Shown here: in pieces, positions 8,899 to 17,727 of the stretch
How the letters are laid out: each line of letters opens with the position of its first letter
Position numbering within the stretch: the stretch's first letter is position 1
NCBI GenBank assembly: GCA_029863245.1
Contig: JAOTVV010000004.1
Location: 124,001 to 188,000 of the forward strand
DNA from: Gemmatimonadota bacterium
GTDB lineage: Bacteria > Gemmatimonadota > Gemmatimonadetes > Gemmatimonadales > GWC2-71-9
DNA: 64,000 nucleotides
Reading direction: 5' to 3'
Notes under the pieces: model-generated
Database searches by the model: none
Seen by the model: only the letters and a program-made list of their open reading frames with translations
Told to the model about the DNA's origin: nothing
Translations under genes and position numbers: made by a program

Positions 8899-10941
8899 AT
8901 GATCGAAAGCCTCCAGGCCAAACCGATTCCCAAGCGCCCCGACCGCGTCCGCTTTGACGGCCGTGTGTTGTTCCTGGCCGACGATCCGGACCTGATTCGT
9001 CGCCAGCTCGACGGCGAGGATCTGTCGTGGCCGGTGCCCGCTCCTCTGCGGGACAACATTTCCACCGACGAGATCACTCCGGCATACATCTGCTACTACT
9101 ATGACGAGAGGCTCGGGGACTTCCCGTATCTCGGTCTTCAGGCTGGCGAGGAGTTCCCCATCACGCGTGGCAGGGTGAAGGAGGGAGGGTTCGTCTGCTC
9201 GGTTAGCGGAAAGCGCCGTGGCAAGGGATCGTCACGTGAGCAGTCTCCCTATGCCGAGATGTGTGCCGGCATTCGACTCGTGATCGCCGAGAACATCGAG
9301 CGGATCTACCGGGAGAACTGTCAGAACCTCGGCATTCTCACGACCACCGATTTCTCGCTCATCGATCGCATCCGTCGCGGCGAAGAGATCCCGCTCGAGA
9401 CGTTCACCAAGGGCGAGGGAGATATCACCCGGGGCATCATCGAGTTCGGCGGACTCTTTCAGTACAACGTGGCCCGGCTGCAAGGAAATGTGACGGTGCC
9501 CCCGGTCGCGACACGACCCCGGCCGTTGACACTCGCCGAGAAGATCATCGCGCGACACTGGGTCACCGACCTCTCTCGGGATGAGGTGGGGGTGCAGGCG
9601 GTCGCTCCCGGCGACGAGGGCTTCGTTCGGACGGACATCCGTTTCAGCCATGAGTACGTGACGCCGATGGCAGCGATCTTCTGGCGGGACTTCGTGGGCG
9701 CGCACGAGCGCATCGCGGATCCCGACTCGGTGTTTCTGTTCCGCGATCATCTCACCTTCCTCGAGCTCGCGATGACTGAGGAGCGCAAGGCACAGGGATT
9801 GCTGGACGTTGCACTCGAGCTCAAGGCGCAGCAGGAGGAATTCGCGGCGCGGCAGGGCGTGACCCTGTACGGAGAACTGCCGCGCATCGGTCCCGGCATG
9901 GCGGTGCAAGGATCCGAGGCCATCTGTCATTCGAAGATTCTGGAGCAACACGCCTTGCCCGGACATCTCATTATCGGGTCTGACTCGCATACGCCACATG
10001 CCGGAGCCATCGGTGCCGTGGCGTTCGGCGTTGGCACCACGGCAATCTTCAACTCCTGGCTCACGAAGGACGTCAGGATCATGGTCCCGCCGTCAGTGCT
10101 CGTGCGGGTCAACGGTCGGAAGCCTGAGAACGTGACGGCCAAGGACTTCATGCTCCAAGTCCTACGGCATCCGTACGTGAGAAACGGCCATGCAATCGGG
10201 AAGATCGTGGAGTATGCCGGACCGGCGGTCGAGGAGCTGTCGATCGACGAGCGGGCGACGATGACGAACATGGCCGCCGAGGTCGGGGCATTCACGGGCG
10301 TAATCCGCCCGGATGAGAAGGCGGTGGAGTTCCTCGTGCAGGAGCGGGGCATGGATGCCGCCGCCGTGCGCCGGAGCCTGAAAGGGCTCTACTCCGATGA
10401 CGGGGCGGAGTTCGAGACTGTCATCGAGATCGACGCTGCCACACTAGAGCCGATGGTGGCTTTGCCGGGTGACCCGGGCAACGGACTCTTCATCAACGAG
10501 CTTGGCGATGTGGTCAAGATCGACATCGCGTACGCCGGATCATGCACGGCGGGCAAGAAGTCGGACATGGACATGTATGCGCGGGTATTCCAGGAGGCGG
10601 TCGAGCGCGGTGCGCAGGTCCACCCCGACGTGAAGTGTTATCTCCAGTGCGGATCGCAGGAAGTGAAACGGTACTGTGACGAGCGCGGCTACCTGGAGCT
10701 GTTTCGACGGGTCGGCGCCGAGTTCATCGAACCGTCGTGCGGCGCATGTATCAATGCCGGACCGGGCGTGTCGTACGATCGGGAGACGGTCACGGTGAGC
10801 GCGATCAACCGCAATTTCCCCGGCCGCTCCGGTCCGGGCCAACTCTATCTCGCGAGTCCCTATACGACGGCGGCGAGTGCCATTGCGGGGTACATCAGGG
10901 CGTGGCAGCCTACGTCGGTTGGTGCGGGCGTTGGCGCCTGA
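8899..10941 (+). CDS. Aconitase-family hydratase, swivel (LeuD-like) domain N-terminal, catalytic (LeuC-like) domain C-terminal
   Basis: N-term RDNISTDEITPAYI / GKGSSREQSPYAEMCAGIRLVIAENIERIYRENCQNLGIL (swivel); C-term HLIIGSDSHTPHAGAIGAVAFGVGTT, AGSCTAGKKSDMDMYA, SCGACINAGPG (Fe-S cysteines). Confidence 0.9.
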   Translation: MIESLQAKPIPKRPDRVRFDGRVLFLADDPDLIRRQLDGEDLSWPVPAPLRDNISTDEITPAYICYYYDERLGDFPYLGLQAGEEFPITRGRVKEGGFVCSVSGKRRGKGSSREQSPYAEMCAGIRLVIAENIERIYRENCQNLGILTTTDFSLIDRIRRGEEIPLETFTKGEGDITRGIIEFGGLFQYNVARLQGNVTVPPVATRPRPLTLAEKIIARHWVTDLSRDEVGVQAVAPGDEGFVRTDIRFSHEYVTPMAAIFWRDFVGAHERIADPDSVFLFRDHLTFLELAMTEERKAQGLLDVALELKAQQEEFAARQGVTLYGELPRIGPGMAVQGSEAICHSKILEQHALPGHLIIGSDSHTPHAGAIGAVAFGVGTTAIFNSWLTKDVRIMVPPSVLVRVNGRKPENVTAKDFMLQVLRHPYVRNGHAIGKIVEYAGPAVEELSIDERATMTNMAAEVGAFTGVIRPDEKAVEFLVQERGMDAAAVRRSLKGLYSDDGAEFETVIEIDAATLEPMVALPGDPGNGLFINELGDVVKIDIAYAGSCTAGKKSDMDMYARVFQEAVERGAQVHPDVKCYLQCGSQEVKRYCDERGYLELFRRVGAEFIEPSCGACINAGPGVSYDRETVTVSAINRNFPGRSGPGQLYLASPYTTAASAIAGYIRAWQPTSVGAGVGA

Positions 10942-10981
10942 TACGACTCGGTACCAGAACCATCCTCCAACTGTTCGTCAG

Positions 10982-12376
10982 CTATCGGCCCTGGTCGGGG
11001 GTGGCCGTCTCGCTTGGGCGGATCGGAGGACGGGCGCTGGGGCGAAGCGCGGCGGGGGGATACACGCCGCGGGCATTCCAGAGCACCCAGTCGGTGAGCC
11101 CGAGGTCTTCGACGGCCTGTATTTGTGCTCGCACCTCCAGTGCTGAATACCGCACACGGTAGATCGTGAACGCCTGGAGGTAGGGTCGAATTCGGGCGGG
11201 GCGCGCCAGGCCACGCGATCGAGCAATCGCGTCCTCCAGGGCGCGTCGCACGACGGTATACGGCTCGGTATTCGGATTGCGAATGCCGAAGAAGCCGCGG
11301 GCGTAGTGACTGGGGTAGACCATCGGGAGAAGCACGTCTGCCGAGGCGGCGAGGTCTTCCCAGACCTGGCCGATGCCGAGATCCCCACGGGCACTGGCGG
11401 TGAGTCCGAAGACATCTAGCGTGAACGGAACGCCCATCTGCGCCACGCGCCGCTGCAGCAACTCGACGTTGCGCCTGATGGCGTCCCGCTTGCTCTCGCC
11501 GGGACGGCGGGCAGGGTACACGGTCCGGTCAAGCCGGTGCGGCGGCTCGTCGGGGAACCGCACGTAGTCGAACTGGATCTCTCGAAATCCCATGAGGACC
11601 GCTTCAGCGGCGATTTCCGCCGCATAGATCCAGACGGAATCGTTGTAGGCGTCCACCCACGGCTCACTCAGTCCATCGTGCCAGAGCCCCCCGGCCGAAT
11701 CATGGATTGCCCACGCCGGCTTTCGTCGTGCGAGCAGGGGGTCGCGAGCGACGACGATACGGGCGATGGCGTGAATGCCACGGGCCTCGAGCTGGGCGAG
11801 CCGAAGGCGAGGGTCGGCGATGCGCAACACGCCGTTCGCGCCAATGTACTCCGCTGTCGGGACGCTCGAGCGGTAGGTGAGGAAGCCGGTGGCGTCTTTG
11901 ACGTCGATGACGAGCGCATTGATCTCGGTGCTGTCCGCGAGAGCCAGGAGATCGTAGAAGCGGCTGGAGCCGAAGATCCATCCGTTGACATAGAGGCCCC
12001 GTACCGCCGCCGGTGGCCGTCCGTGCGGTGGCGGCGGGATGGGAATCGTTGCTGTGACGTTGGACCGAATGGTCTCGGAGTAGTCCGGCGGTCGTGGCGC
12101 GTGATGGGGGTGCCAAGGCTCGCGGCGCTCCGCCGGAGGCTCCGGCATCCGAATGCGCGCGAGCGGCGGACGGACAAGACCGAGCAGATAGTCCGGGGGT
12201 GGTCCGACGAGGTGTGGTGGCTGGAGCCACGTCGAACGCTCGGCTTGCTGGGCGTGCCCCGTGCCACCCATCAGCAAGACCGACCCGATCATCAGGACGA
12301 CGTGAACGCGACACACAACCCGCAAGTCCTGGTCCCAGCCTTTCTCTCCGGATGGTGAGGTGGTGTGAGACACCAC
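10982..12376 (-). CDS. Putative glycoside hydrolase (DUF4015-like TIM barrel), secreted
   Basis: VRGLYVNGWIFGSSRFYDLLALADSTEINALVIDVKDATGFLTYRSSVP; GFREIQFDYVRFPDE; DVLLPMVYPSHYARG. Start uncertain (alternative near 12292). Confidence 0.85.
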   Translation of the reverse strand: MVSHTTSPSGEKGWDQDLRVVCRVHVVLMIGSVLLMGGTGHAQQAERSTWLQPPHLVGPPPDYLLGLVRPPLARIRMPEPPAERREPWHPHHAPRPPDYSETIRSNVTATIPIPPPPHGRPPAAVRGLYVNGWIFGSSRFYDLLALADSTEINALVIDVKDATGFLTYRSSVPTAEYIGANGVLRIADPRLRLAQLEARGIHAIARIVVARDPLLARRKPAWAIHDSAGGLWHDGLSEPWVDAYNDSVWIYAAEIAAEAVLMGFREIQFDYVRFPDEPPHRLDRTVYPARRPGESKRDAIRRNVELLQRRVAQMGVPFTLDVFGLTASARGDLGIGQVWEDLAASADVLLPMVYPSHYARGFFGIRNPNTEPYTVVRRALEDAIARSRGLARPARIRPYLQAFTIYRVRYSALEVRAQIQAVEDLGLTDWVLWNARGVYPPAALRPSARPPIRPSETATPDQGR

Positions 12377-12441
12377 GAGACGGCGCGGGGAGCCCCTCGC
12401 CGTCTCGTCGCTGCACGAGATCCGGACGGTGTCGATGCCCT

Positions 12442-14019
12442 CTACGGCGTCCCGCCCTCCAGCCGCCGCAACTCGACTCTTCGGTTTTGCGCGCGCCCCG
12501 CGGCAGTCGCGTTGGTCGCGATCGGCTCGTCGGGGCCGTATCCCCGGGAGACCATTCGCGACGGGTCGACACCCTTCTGTGCGAGGTAGATCTCCACCGC
12601 CTGCGCGCGCTCCCGTGACAGCCGGCTATTGAGCGCTCGAGAGCCGGTGATGTCGGTGTGGCCGGCGATCTCCACCCGCACGTCGGAGTGCGCCAGCAGT
12701 GACGCCGCCACCTCGTCGAGAATCACGTACGACTCGCGCGTGAGGGCAGATCGACCGACCTCGAAGTTCACGCCGCGGAGGATGAGCGGCTGGACTTCAC
12801 CCCGCTCGACCACGAACAGGATGGGGCAGCCAATCGAATCGACGCGCTGCCCGGCCCTCGTGTCGGGGCACCGGTCGATGCTGTCGGGAACCCCGTCGCC
12901 ATCGGCGTCGGTGACGATCGCGCAGCCCAGAGCGTCCACCTGCCGGCCGGCCGGCGTGTTTGGGCACCGGTCGATCCCGTCAGGCACGCCGTCGCCGTCA
13001 GCATCCGTGGGACAGCCCGCGGCGTTCACCGCCACGCCTGTCGGTGTACCCGGGCACTGATCCAGGCCGTCCAGCACACCGTCGCCGTCGCCGTCCGAAG
13101 AACAGCCATTGACGTCGACCGTCGCTCCCCGCGGTGTGTCGGGGCATTGGTCGAGGCCGTCGAAGACGCCGTCCTCGTCTGCGTCGGTCGGACATCCGTT
13201 AGCGTCCACCAGGGCGCCCGCCGGCGTGTTGGGGCAGACGTCGACCCCGTCCACGACGGAGTCTCCGTCGGCGTCACTCGGGCAACCAGCAGGATCGACG
13301 ATCGCGCCGGCTGGTGTGCCGGGGCAGCTGTCCAACCCGTCGAAGACGAGGTCACCGTCGCCATCGAGCGGACAGCCGGCGCCGTCCACCAGCGCGCCAT
13401 AGGGCGTCCCGGGACACTCGTCGGTTGTGTTGGGGACGCCGTCGCGGTCGGAATCGCGCGGCGAGCCGCCGAAGGCGAACACCGAGAGACCCATTGCCGC
13501 ACCGAGGTTGAGAGCGCTCTCGTTGGGGGCGACCAGCTTCGAGGATGGCAGGTAGTCGAGTCGCCCTTCCACCCGCAACGCGGCCCGACCACCCAGCGAG
13601 GCGACGTTACCGAGAATGAGATGACCCCCGTCATCCCCAGTCTCCATGGCACCGCGATACTCGGAGTGGGTGTAGCCCGCACCGAGATAGAACTTGCCGA
13701 ACCCGATCTTCGGGGCGTAGAAGTACAGCGTACCGCCTAGGCGAGTCAGGTCGACATTACGGCCCGTGGTCTGTTGCTCGGCCTGGGTGAAGTCGCCGCG
13801 TGCCTCCACTGAGAAGTAGTGCGTGAGGAAAAGACCCAGCCGGCCACCGGCTCCGAACTCGGAGGACAGACCGACCGTCTGGTCGTCGTACTTGGTGTAC
13901 GTCCCCAGTAGGCCGAGTTCCAGCTGGCCGGGGCTCACGATCTGACCGAGGACGGATCCCGGGGTCAGGAGGAGGGAGCAGGCGGTTATCGCACCGCAGA
14001 GCGCTCTTCGGGGTCTCAT
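12442..14019 (-). CDS. OmpA-family outer membrane protein with beta-barrel-like N-terminus and thrombospondin type-3 repeats
   Basis: Signal peptide MRPRRALCGAITACSLLLTPGSVLG; multiple DxDGDGVxDxxDxCPxTPxG repeats; C-terminal VRVEIAGHTDITGSRALNSRLSRERAQAVEIYL...SRGYGPDEPIATNATAAGRAQNRRVEL. Confidence 0.93.
   Translation of the reverse strand: MRPRRALCGAITACSLLLTPGSVLGQIVSPGQLELGLLGTYTKYDDQTVGLSSEFGAGGRLGLFLTHYFSVEARGDFTQAEQQTTGRNVDLTRLGGTLYFYAPKIGFGKFYLGAGYTHSEYRGAMETGDDGGHLILGNVASLGGRAALRVEGRLDYLPSSKLVAPNESALNLGAAMGLSVFAFGGSPRDSDRDGVPNTTDECPGTPYGALVDGAGCPLDGDGDLVFDGLDSCPGTPAGAIVDPAGCPSDADGDSVVDGVDVCPNTPAGALVDANGCPTDADEDGVFDGLDQCPDTPRGATVDVNGCSSDGDGDGVLDGLDQCPGTPTGVAVNAAGCPTDADGDGVPDGIDRCPNTPAGRQVDALGCAIVTDADGDGVPDSIDRCPDTRAGQRVDSIGCPILFVVERGEVQPLILRGVNFEVGRSALTRESYVILDEVAASLLAHSDVRVEIAGHTDITGSRALNSRLSRERAQAVEIYLAQKGVDPSRMVSRGYGPDEPIATNATAAGRAQNRRVELRRLEGGTP
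12819..13455 (-). repeat. Seven tandem TSP3-type calcium-binding repeats within the OmpA-family gene
   Basis: Visible both in protein (D-x-D-x-D-G-v-x-D-g-x-D-x-C-P-x-T-P) and as a ~75-80 bp imperfect DNA period. Confidence 0.9.
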
Positions 14020-14148
14020 GGCACAGAATCTAAGATATTGGGGCGGGCGGAGCACGTCGGTGTCCTACCGCACACGTTGGCGGGTGCTCGTGGGCGGTCG
14101 TTAGCTTTCGACCTCGGTGTTACCACCTTCCAGCCCAGGAGGGCGTGC

Positions 14149-14382
14149 GTGCAGGTTTCGATTCAGTATTGTGGCGTCTGAGGGTACGAGCCCAGGGCCG
14201 CCAGTTTGGCGGCCGAGATCGAGCGTGATTACCCGAAGGCCAACGTGAAGCTCATCGAGTCGTCGGGTGGGGTGTTCGAGGTGCAGCTGGACAGCGACCT
14301 GGTGTTTTCGAAGAAGAGCCTCGGCCGCCATGCCGCACCCGGCGAGGTGATGCAACTGATACACGCGCGCCTCGGATCCTGA
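14149..14382 (+). CDS. SelW/SelT/SelH (Rdx) family selenoprotein; TGA at 14179-14181 read as selenocysteine
   Basis: GTG start after AGGAGGG (14137-14143); translation MQVSIQYCGVUGYEPRAASLAAEIERDYPKANVKLIESSGGVFEVQLDSDLVFSKKSLGRHAAPGEVMQLIHARLGS*; CxxU motif and FEV...FSKK motif of the Rdx family; missing from ORF track because TGA is treated as stop. Confidence 0.9.
14196..14214 (+). promoter_or_regulatory. Candidate bacterial SECIS hairpin GGCCGCC-AGTTT-GGCGGCC
   Basis: Perfect 7-bp stem, 5-nt loop with G among its first two bases, 14 nt after the TGA (21 nt from TGA to the loop). Confidence 0.8.
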
Positions 14383-14386
14383 CAGG

Positions 14387-16972
14387 GTGCCGGATCCGCC
14401 GACGCACCGCGTGGGCGGTCGCCCCCGTTCCCGAATCCGCGACCATTACCTCCCGCCCGATCGGGAGGCGTTCCGCCGTGCCGAGCCGCCAACCGGGCGG
14501 GTCATCGTCATCGCTCCCACTCGGGCCGCCTGCGAGACGATCGAGCTCGCGTGCAGGCTGCACCTTGAGACCGTGCTCGAGCGCGAGCACGGGGAAGAGA
14601 TTCGGCACCTCGCAGCCGGCCGAGCCGGGTTCGGGATCGTGGCGGGGACCGGAACCGGCAAGACGCTCTCGATTCGACCGATCGCGGAGGAGACCGTGGG
14701 CGTACCTCTCCGTATAGGAGTGGTGAATCGCGAACGCGAAGCGACACCCGAGACCCCCACGTGGAACGTCGTGATCGTGACGACCGGCATTGCCCGCCGC
14801 TGGTTCCAGGACGAGCTGATTCTCCCCGAGGACACGCTGGTCATGGACGAGATCCACCAGACGTCGGCGGAACTGGAGCTGTGCCTCGCTCTGGGCAAAC
14901 GGGTCGGCTGTCGATTCATCTGGCTGTCGGCGACCGTCGATCCATCGTTCTACGCCACCTACTTGAATTCGGCGGAGGTGCTCGAGACGAGCGCCTTCGA
15001 GCCGTCCCTCTCGGCGAAAGTGACGACGCACCACGTGCGGCCGCTGGAATTCCTCGACGAGCGCTTCGTCCGAGGGGTGGTCACAGAACAGCGTGGCGTT
15101 GCCGTCTTCCTCCCCACACGGGCGGAGGTCGAAGCGGTCGCACGGGAACTAGGCGGATCGTGGGGACGACTCCACGCCGCGTTCTATCATGGCGGCGAGC
15201 CGATTCGGGTGATCAAGCCGTTTCTGGACGGCACGGCCCAGAAGCCATTCGTGTTGGCCATGACGCAGGCCGGACAGTCGGCGCTCAACATCCACGGGCT
15301 CGACACGGTGGTGATCTACGACGCGTGCTACGCCAACCTGGTGCACCGCGGACGCAACGTGCTCGCACGCCAGTATCTGGGTCCGAACGAGATTTTGCAG
15401 ATGGCAGGTCGGGTCCATGGCCGCGTGGCCGATGGCCGAGTGCACATCCTCACGGATCGGGAGATCGATTTCTTCGCCCTCGAGCCGATCCCTCCCAGCT
15501 TCCAGTTGGCTGGTGACAGCGAGCGAGTGGCGCTGACGGCGGCGGCGCTTGGTGTGGACCTCACCGACCTCGATCTCCCCGTGCCACTCGATCGGCGAGC
15601 CTATGCGGCTGCGGTCCAGCGGCTCGACAGCCGCGGGATCGTCGACCACGGCAGACTCACCGACTATGGGCGCGACGTGGAGGCCATGCCGGTGGATCGC
15701 GCATGGGGTGAACTGTTGGTGCACGCCGATCCCGACATGGTCCCCTATGTGGCCGTGGCGGCGAGCGTCGATTCCCTCCACCGCATGACGCGCGACAACC
15801 CGGATCTGACCGGGGTGATCGCGTACGGAAGCGACCACCTGACGGCCTACAACTTGTACGCCGAGGCCGTCAACCAGTATGGAATCCTCGGCGAAGTGTA
15901 TGGCCTGCCGCGACATCTCTTTGCCGAAGGTATCGACGAGTGGGCCGCGGATCGCGGGGTGTTGGTGAAGGCGATCGAAGATGTGGCGCTCGGCATGGCG
16001 TCGGTGTACCGCACGCTCGAGATCCCCCTTCCGCGCGATCTCCCAACGGCAAACCGAGGTGTCGTGAAGCGGTTCCAAGATCTCATGGCGAAGATCATGC
16101 CGTTCGATCTCGTGATCGACGGCGAGACGGTCGACGGTGAGCGCGTTCGATTGTCGGACTCCTCACACTGTGACCGCCAGGGCGCCATTGCCGGATCGGC
16201 ACGGTACTTCGCCGATCGCTTCGGCGTGCCGCGCGGCGTCATCGAGGGTACGAACATCCCCTTCGATCTGATCAAGCGTTACTCGGCACGTACAGAGCCG
16301 CGTGTGGAGCTTCGGGAATTCCGGCGGGGAGAAGGTTTGGCCGTGGTCCGGGGCACGGAGTACTTCGGCTTTGTGCTCACGAGTGCGCGCGAGCCGCTGG
16401 TTGGCGCGTTCCCCACGGATCTCGCCGAGCGCTCGCGGCTGGCGCTGGCCGCGGCGATTCTCCAGGGGAAAACCAAGCACCCGAATCGCAAGAGTGTCGC
16501 GCGGGCTGGCGGGCACCTCTCCGAGTACTGGAGACGCTCGGGCGGACGCCTCCGAGAGGCCGAGCCGCAGAGCGTCCTGGAAGTGATCCACGCGCAGCTC
16601 CGAGACGTGAGCAGCTACGACGAGTTCCTGGAGACTCCCCTTGTGCTCGACGTCGACGAACTCGTGCCCGCCGAGCAGCGCTCGGCGCTCGACGAACTGC
16701 CGGGATCGGCTCGGGTGTTCGGCGACCGGGTTCCGATCGAGTATACCGTCGAGGGTGGCAGGGCGGTCGCATGGCTCAAGCTGCGTGAGAAGCAGGCGCA
16801 GCGGCTCCGTGCAAGGGATCTACCGGACATCGCGCCGGAACTCCGGTTCAGCGTCGTGCGCGGACGGCGAGAGATCGCACGGGCCGCAACGCTCGAGGAG
16901 CTTCGAGAATCGCTCAAGCGCCTCCAGGCCAAACGGCAGAAACCACCGTATCGGCGGCGGCGACGACGGTAA
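14387..16972 (+). CDS. DEAH/RHA-like ATP-dependent helicase
   Basis: GIVAGTGTGKTLSIRPI (Walker A), LVMDEIHQTSAELEL (DEIH), WLSATVDPSFY (SAT), AMTQAGQSALNIHGLDTVVIYDACY, QMAGRVHGR (motif VI-like). GTG start 4 nt after the selenoprotein stop; start uncertain. Confidence 0.85.
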   Translation: MPDPPTHRVGGRPRSRIRDHYLPPDREAFRRAEPPTGRVIVIAPTRAACETIELACRLHLETVLEREHGEEIRHLAAGRAGFGIVAGTGTGKTLSIRPIAEETVGVPLRIGVVNREREATPETPTWNVVIVTTGIARRWFQDELILPEDTLVMDEIHQTSAELELCLALGKRVGCRFIWLSATVDPSFYATYLNSAEVLETSAFEPSLSAKVTTHHVRPLEFLDERFVRGVVTEQRGVAVFLPTRAEVEAVARELGGSWGRLHAAFYHGGEPIRVIKPFLDGTAQKPFVLAMTQAGQSALNIHGLDTVVIYDACYANLVHRGRNVLARQYLGPNEILQMAGRVHGRVADGRVHILTDREIDFFALEPIPPSFQLAGDSERVALTAAALGVDLTDLDLPVPLDRRAYAAAVQRLDSRGIVDHGRLTDYGRDVEAMPVDRAWGELLVHADPDMVPYVAVAASVDSLHRMTRDNPDLTGVIAYGSDHLTAYNLYAEAVNQYGILGEVYGLPRHLFAEGIDEWAADRGVLVKAIEDVALGMASVYRTLEIPLPRDLPTANRGVVKRFQDLMAKIMPFDLVIDGETVDGERVRLSDSSHCDRQGAIAGSARYFADRFGVPRGVIEGTNIPFDLIKRYSARTEPRVELREFRRGEGLAVVRGTEYFGFVLTSAREPLVGAFPTDLAERSRLALAAAILQGKTKHPNRKSVARAGGHLSEYWRRSGGRLREAEPQSVLEVIHAQLRDVSSYDEFLETPLVLDVDELVPAEQRSALDELPGSARVFGDRVPIEYTVEGGRAVAWLKLREKQAQRLRARDLPDIAPELRFSVVRGRREIARAATLEELRESLKRLQAKRQKPPYRRRRRR

Positions 16973-16975
16973 GCC

Positions 16976-17557
16976 CTACGCGGTGAGCGACAGGACTCCG
17001 AGCCAAGCAGTAGTGTAGGCACCCTCGAGCTCCGGGACCGCGGCACCTGCCAGTAGCAGATACCCCACGCCAGCCACCACGCTGCCAAGAAACCAGCCGA
17101 GTTCCGCCTCACCAATACGGAGTGCTGCTCCGTGGGACTCGAACATGGAGCTGACGGCGGCACCGAGAGCCTCGCTGAACTCTGTTAGACTGCTACTGAC
17201 CAGCTGCTCAGGAAGAGACGTGCCCGAACCGAAGAGAGATGTCCATGCCCGGAGAGTCCCATCTCCTGACTCGCTGACCAACAACGCCCAGGATCGCTCG
17301 ACGGCCTGGGTCGGTGTGGCCGAGTCGAACACGGCGATCCAGCCTTCACGCCGTTCGGCCGCCAGGCGCTCGGCCACGGCGACCCAGAGGCGGCCCTTTG
17401 TCTTGAAGTGATAGTGAATGAGACCCTTGGCGCACCCACTTGCCGCGGCGACGTCTCCGACGGTCACTTTCGAGGCCCCCCGCTCACGAAGCAGCGCGAG
17501 CGCCGCATCGACGATCGTGGCCTGAGATTTCTCGCTATTCGTGCGTGGTTTTCGCAT
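16976..17557 (-). CDS. TetR/AcrR family transcriptional regulator
   Basis: SEKSQATIVDAALALLRERGASKVTVGDVAAASGCAKGLIHYHFKTKGRLWVAVAERL HTH. Confidence 0.92.
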   Translation of the reverse strand: MRKPRTNSEKSQATIVDAALALLRERGASKVTVGDVAAASGCAKGLIHYHFKTKGRLWVAVAERLAAERREGWIAVFDSATPTQAVERSWALLVSESGDGTLRAWTSLFGSGTSLPEQLVSSSLTEFSEALGAAVSSMFESHGAALRIGEAELGWFLGSVVAGVGYLLLAGAAVPELEGAYTTAWLGVLSLTA

Positions 17558-17571
17558 CTCCCCTCAACAGG

Positions 17572-17644
17572 TTGGCCAATCAGTCAATATTGCGTGCTCG
17601 TAGCCACGTCCGCCAGCCCCGGAAGAAACTGGCCGTTCGGTCAA
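17572..17644. promoter_or_regulatory. Two related 16-mers, TTGGCCAATCAGTCAA (17572-17587) and CTGGCCGTTCGGTCAA (17629-17644), candidate TetR operators
   Basis: Semi-palindromic TTGrCy...ryCAA sites repeated 57 bp apart, between divergent genes. Confidence 0.5.
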
Positions 17645-17727
17645 CACGGAACATCCTCTGGCGGTAATCGTTAACCAGATAGGTGTGAAACTCCGGTCTC
17701 GCACGGGCGTAGGAGACAGAAGAGCCT

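Noticed and set aside
12819-13455. Regular repeats as a CRISPR array
   Set aside because: Repeats are imperfect, in coding frame, and encode TSP3 calcium-binding units.
14179-14181. TGA as a pseudogenising stop in a SelW-like gene
   Set aside because: The stop sits exactly at the Sec position of the family motif, the frame stays intact and conserved afterwards, and a bSECIS-like hairpin follows; decay would not be expected to hit this codon specifically.
14101-14492. Minus-strand 87-aa ORFs over the selenoprotein locus
   Set aside because: The plus-strand Rdx translation with CxxU, RBS and SECIS-like hairpin explains the region better.
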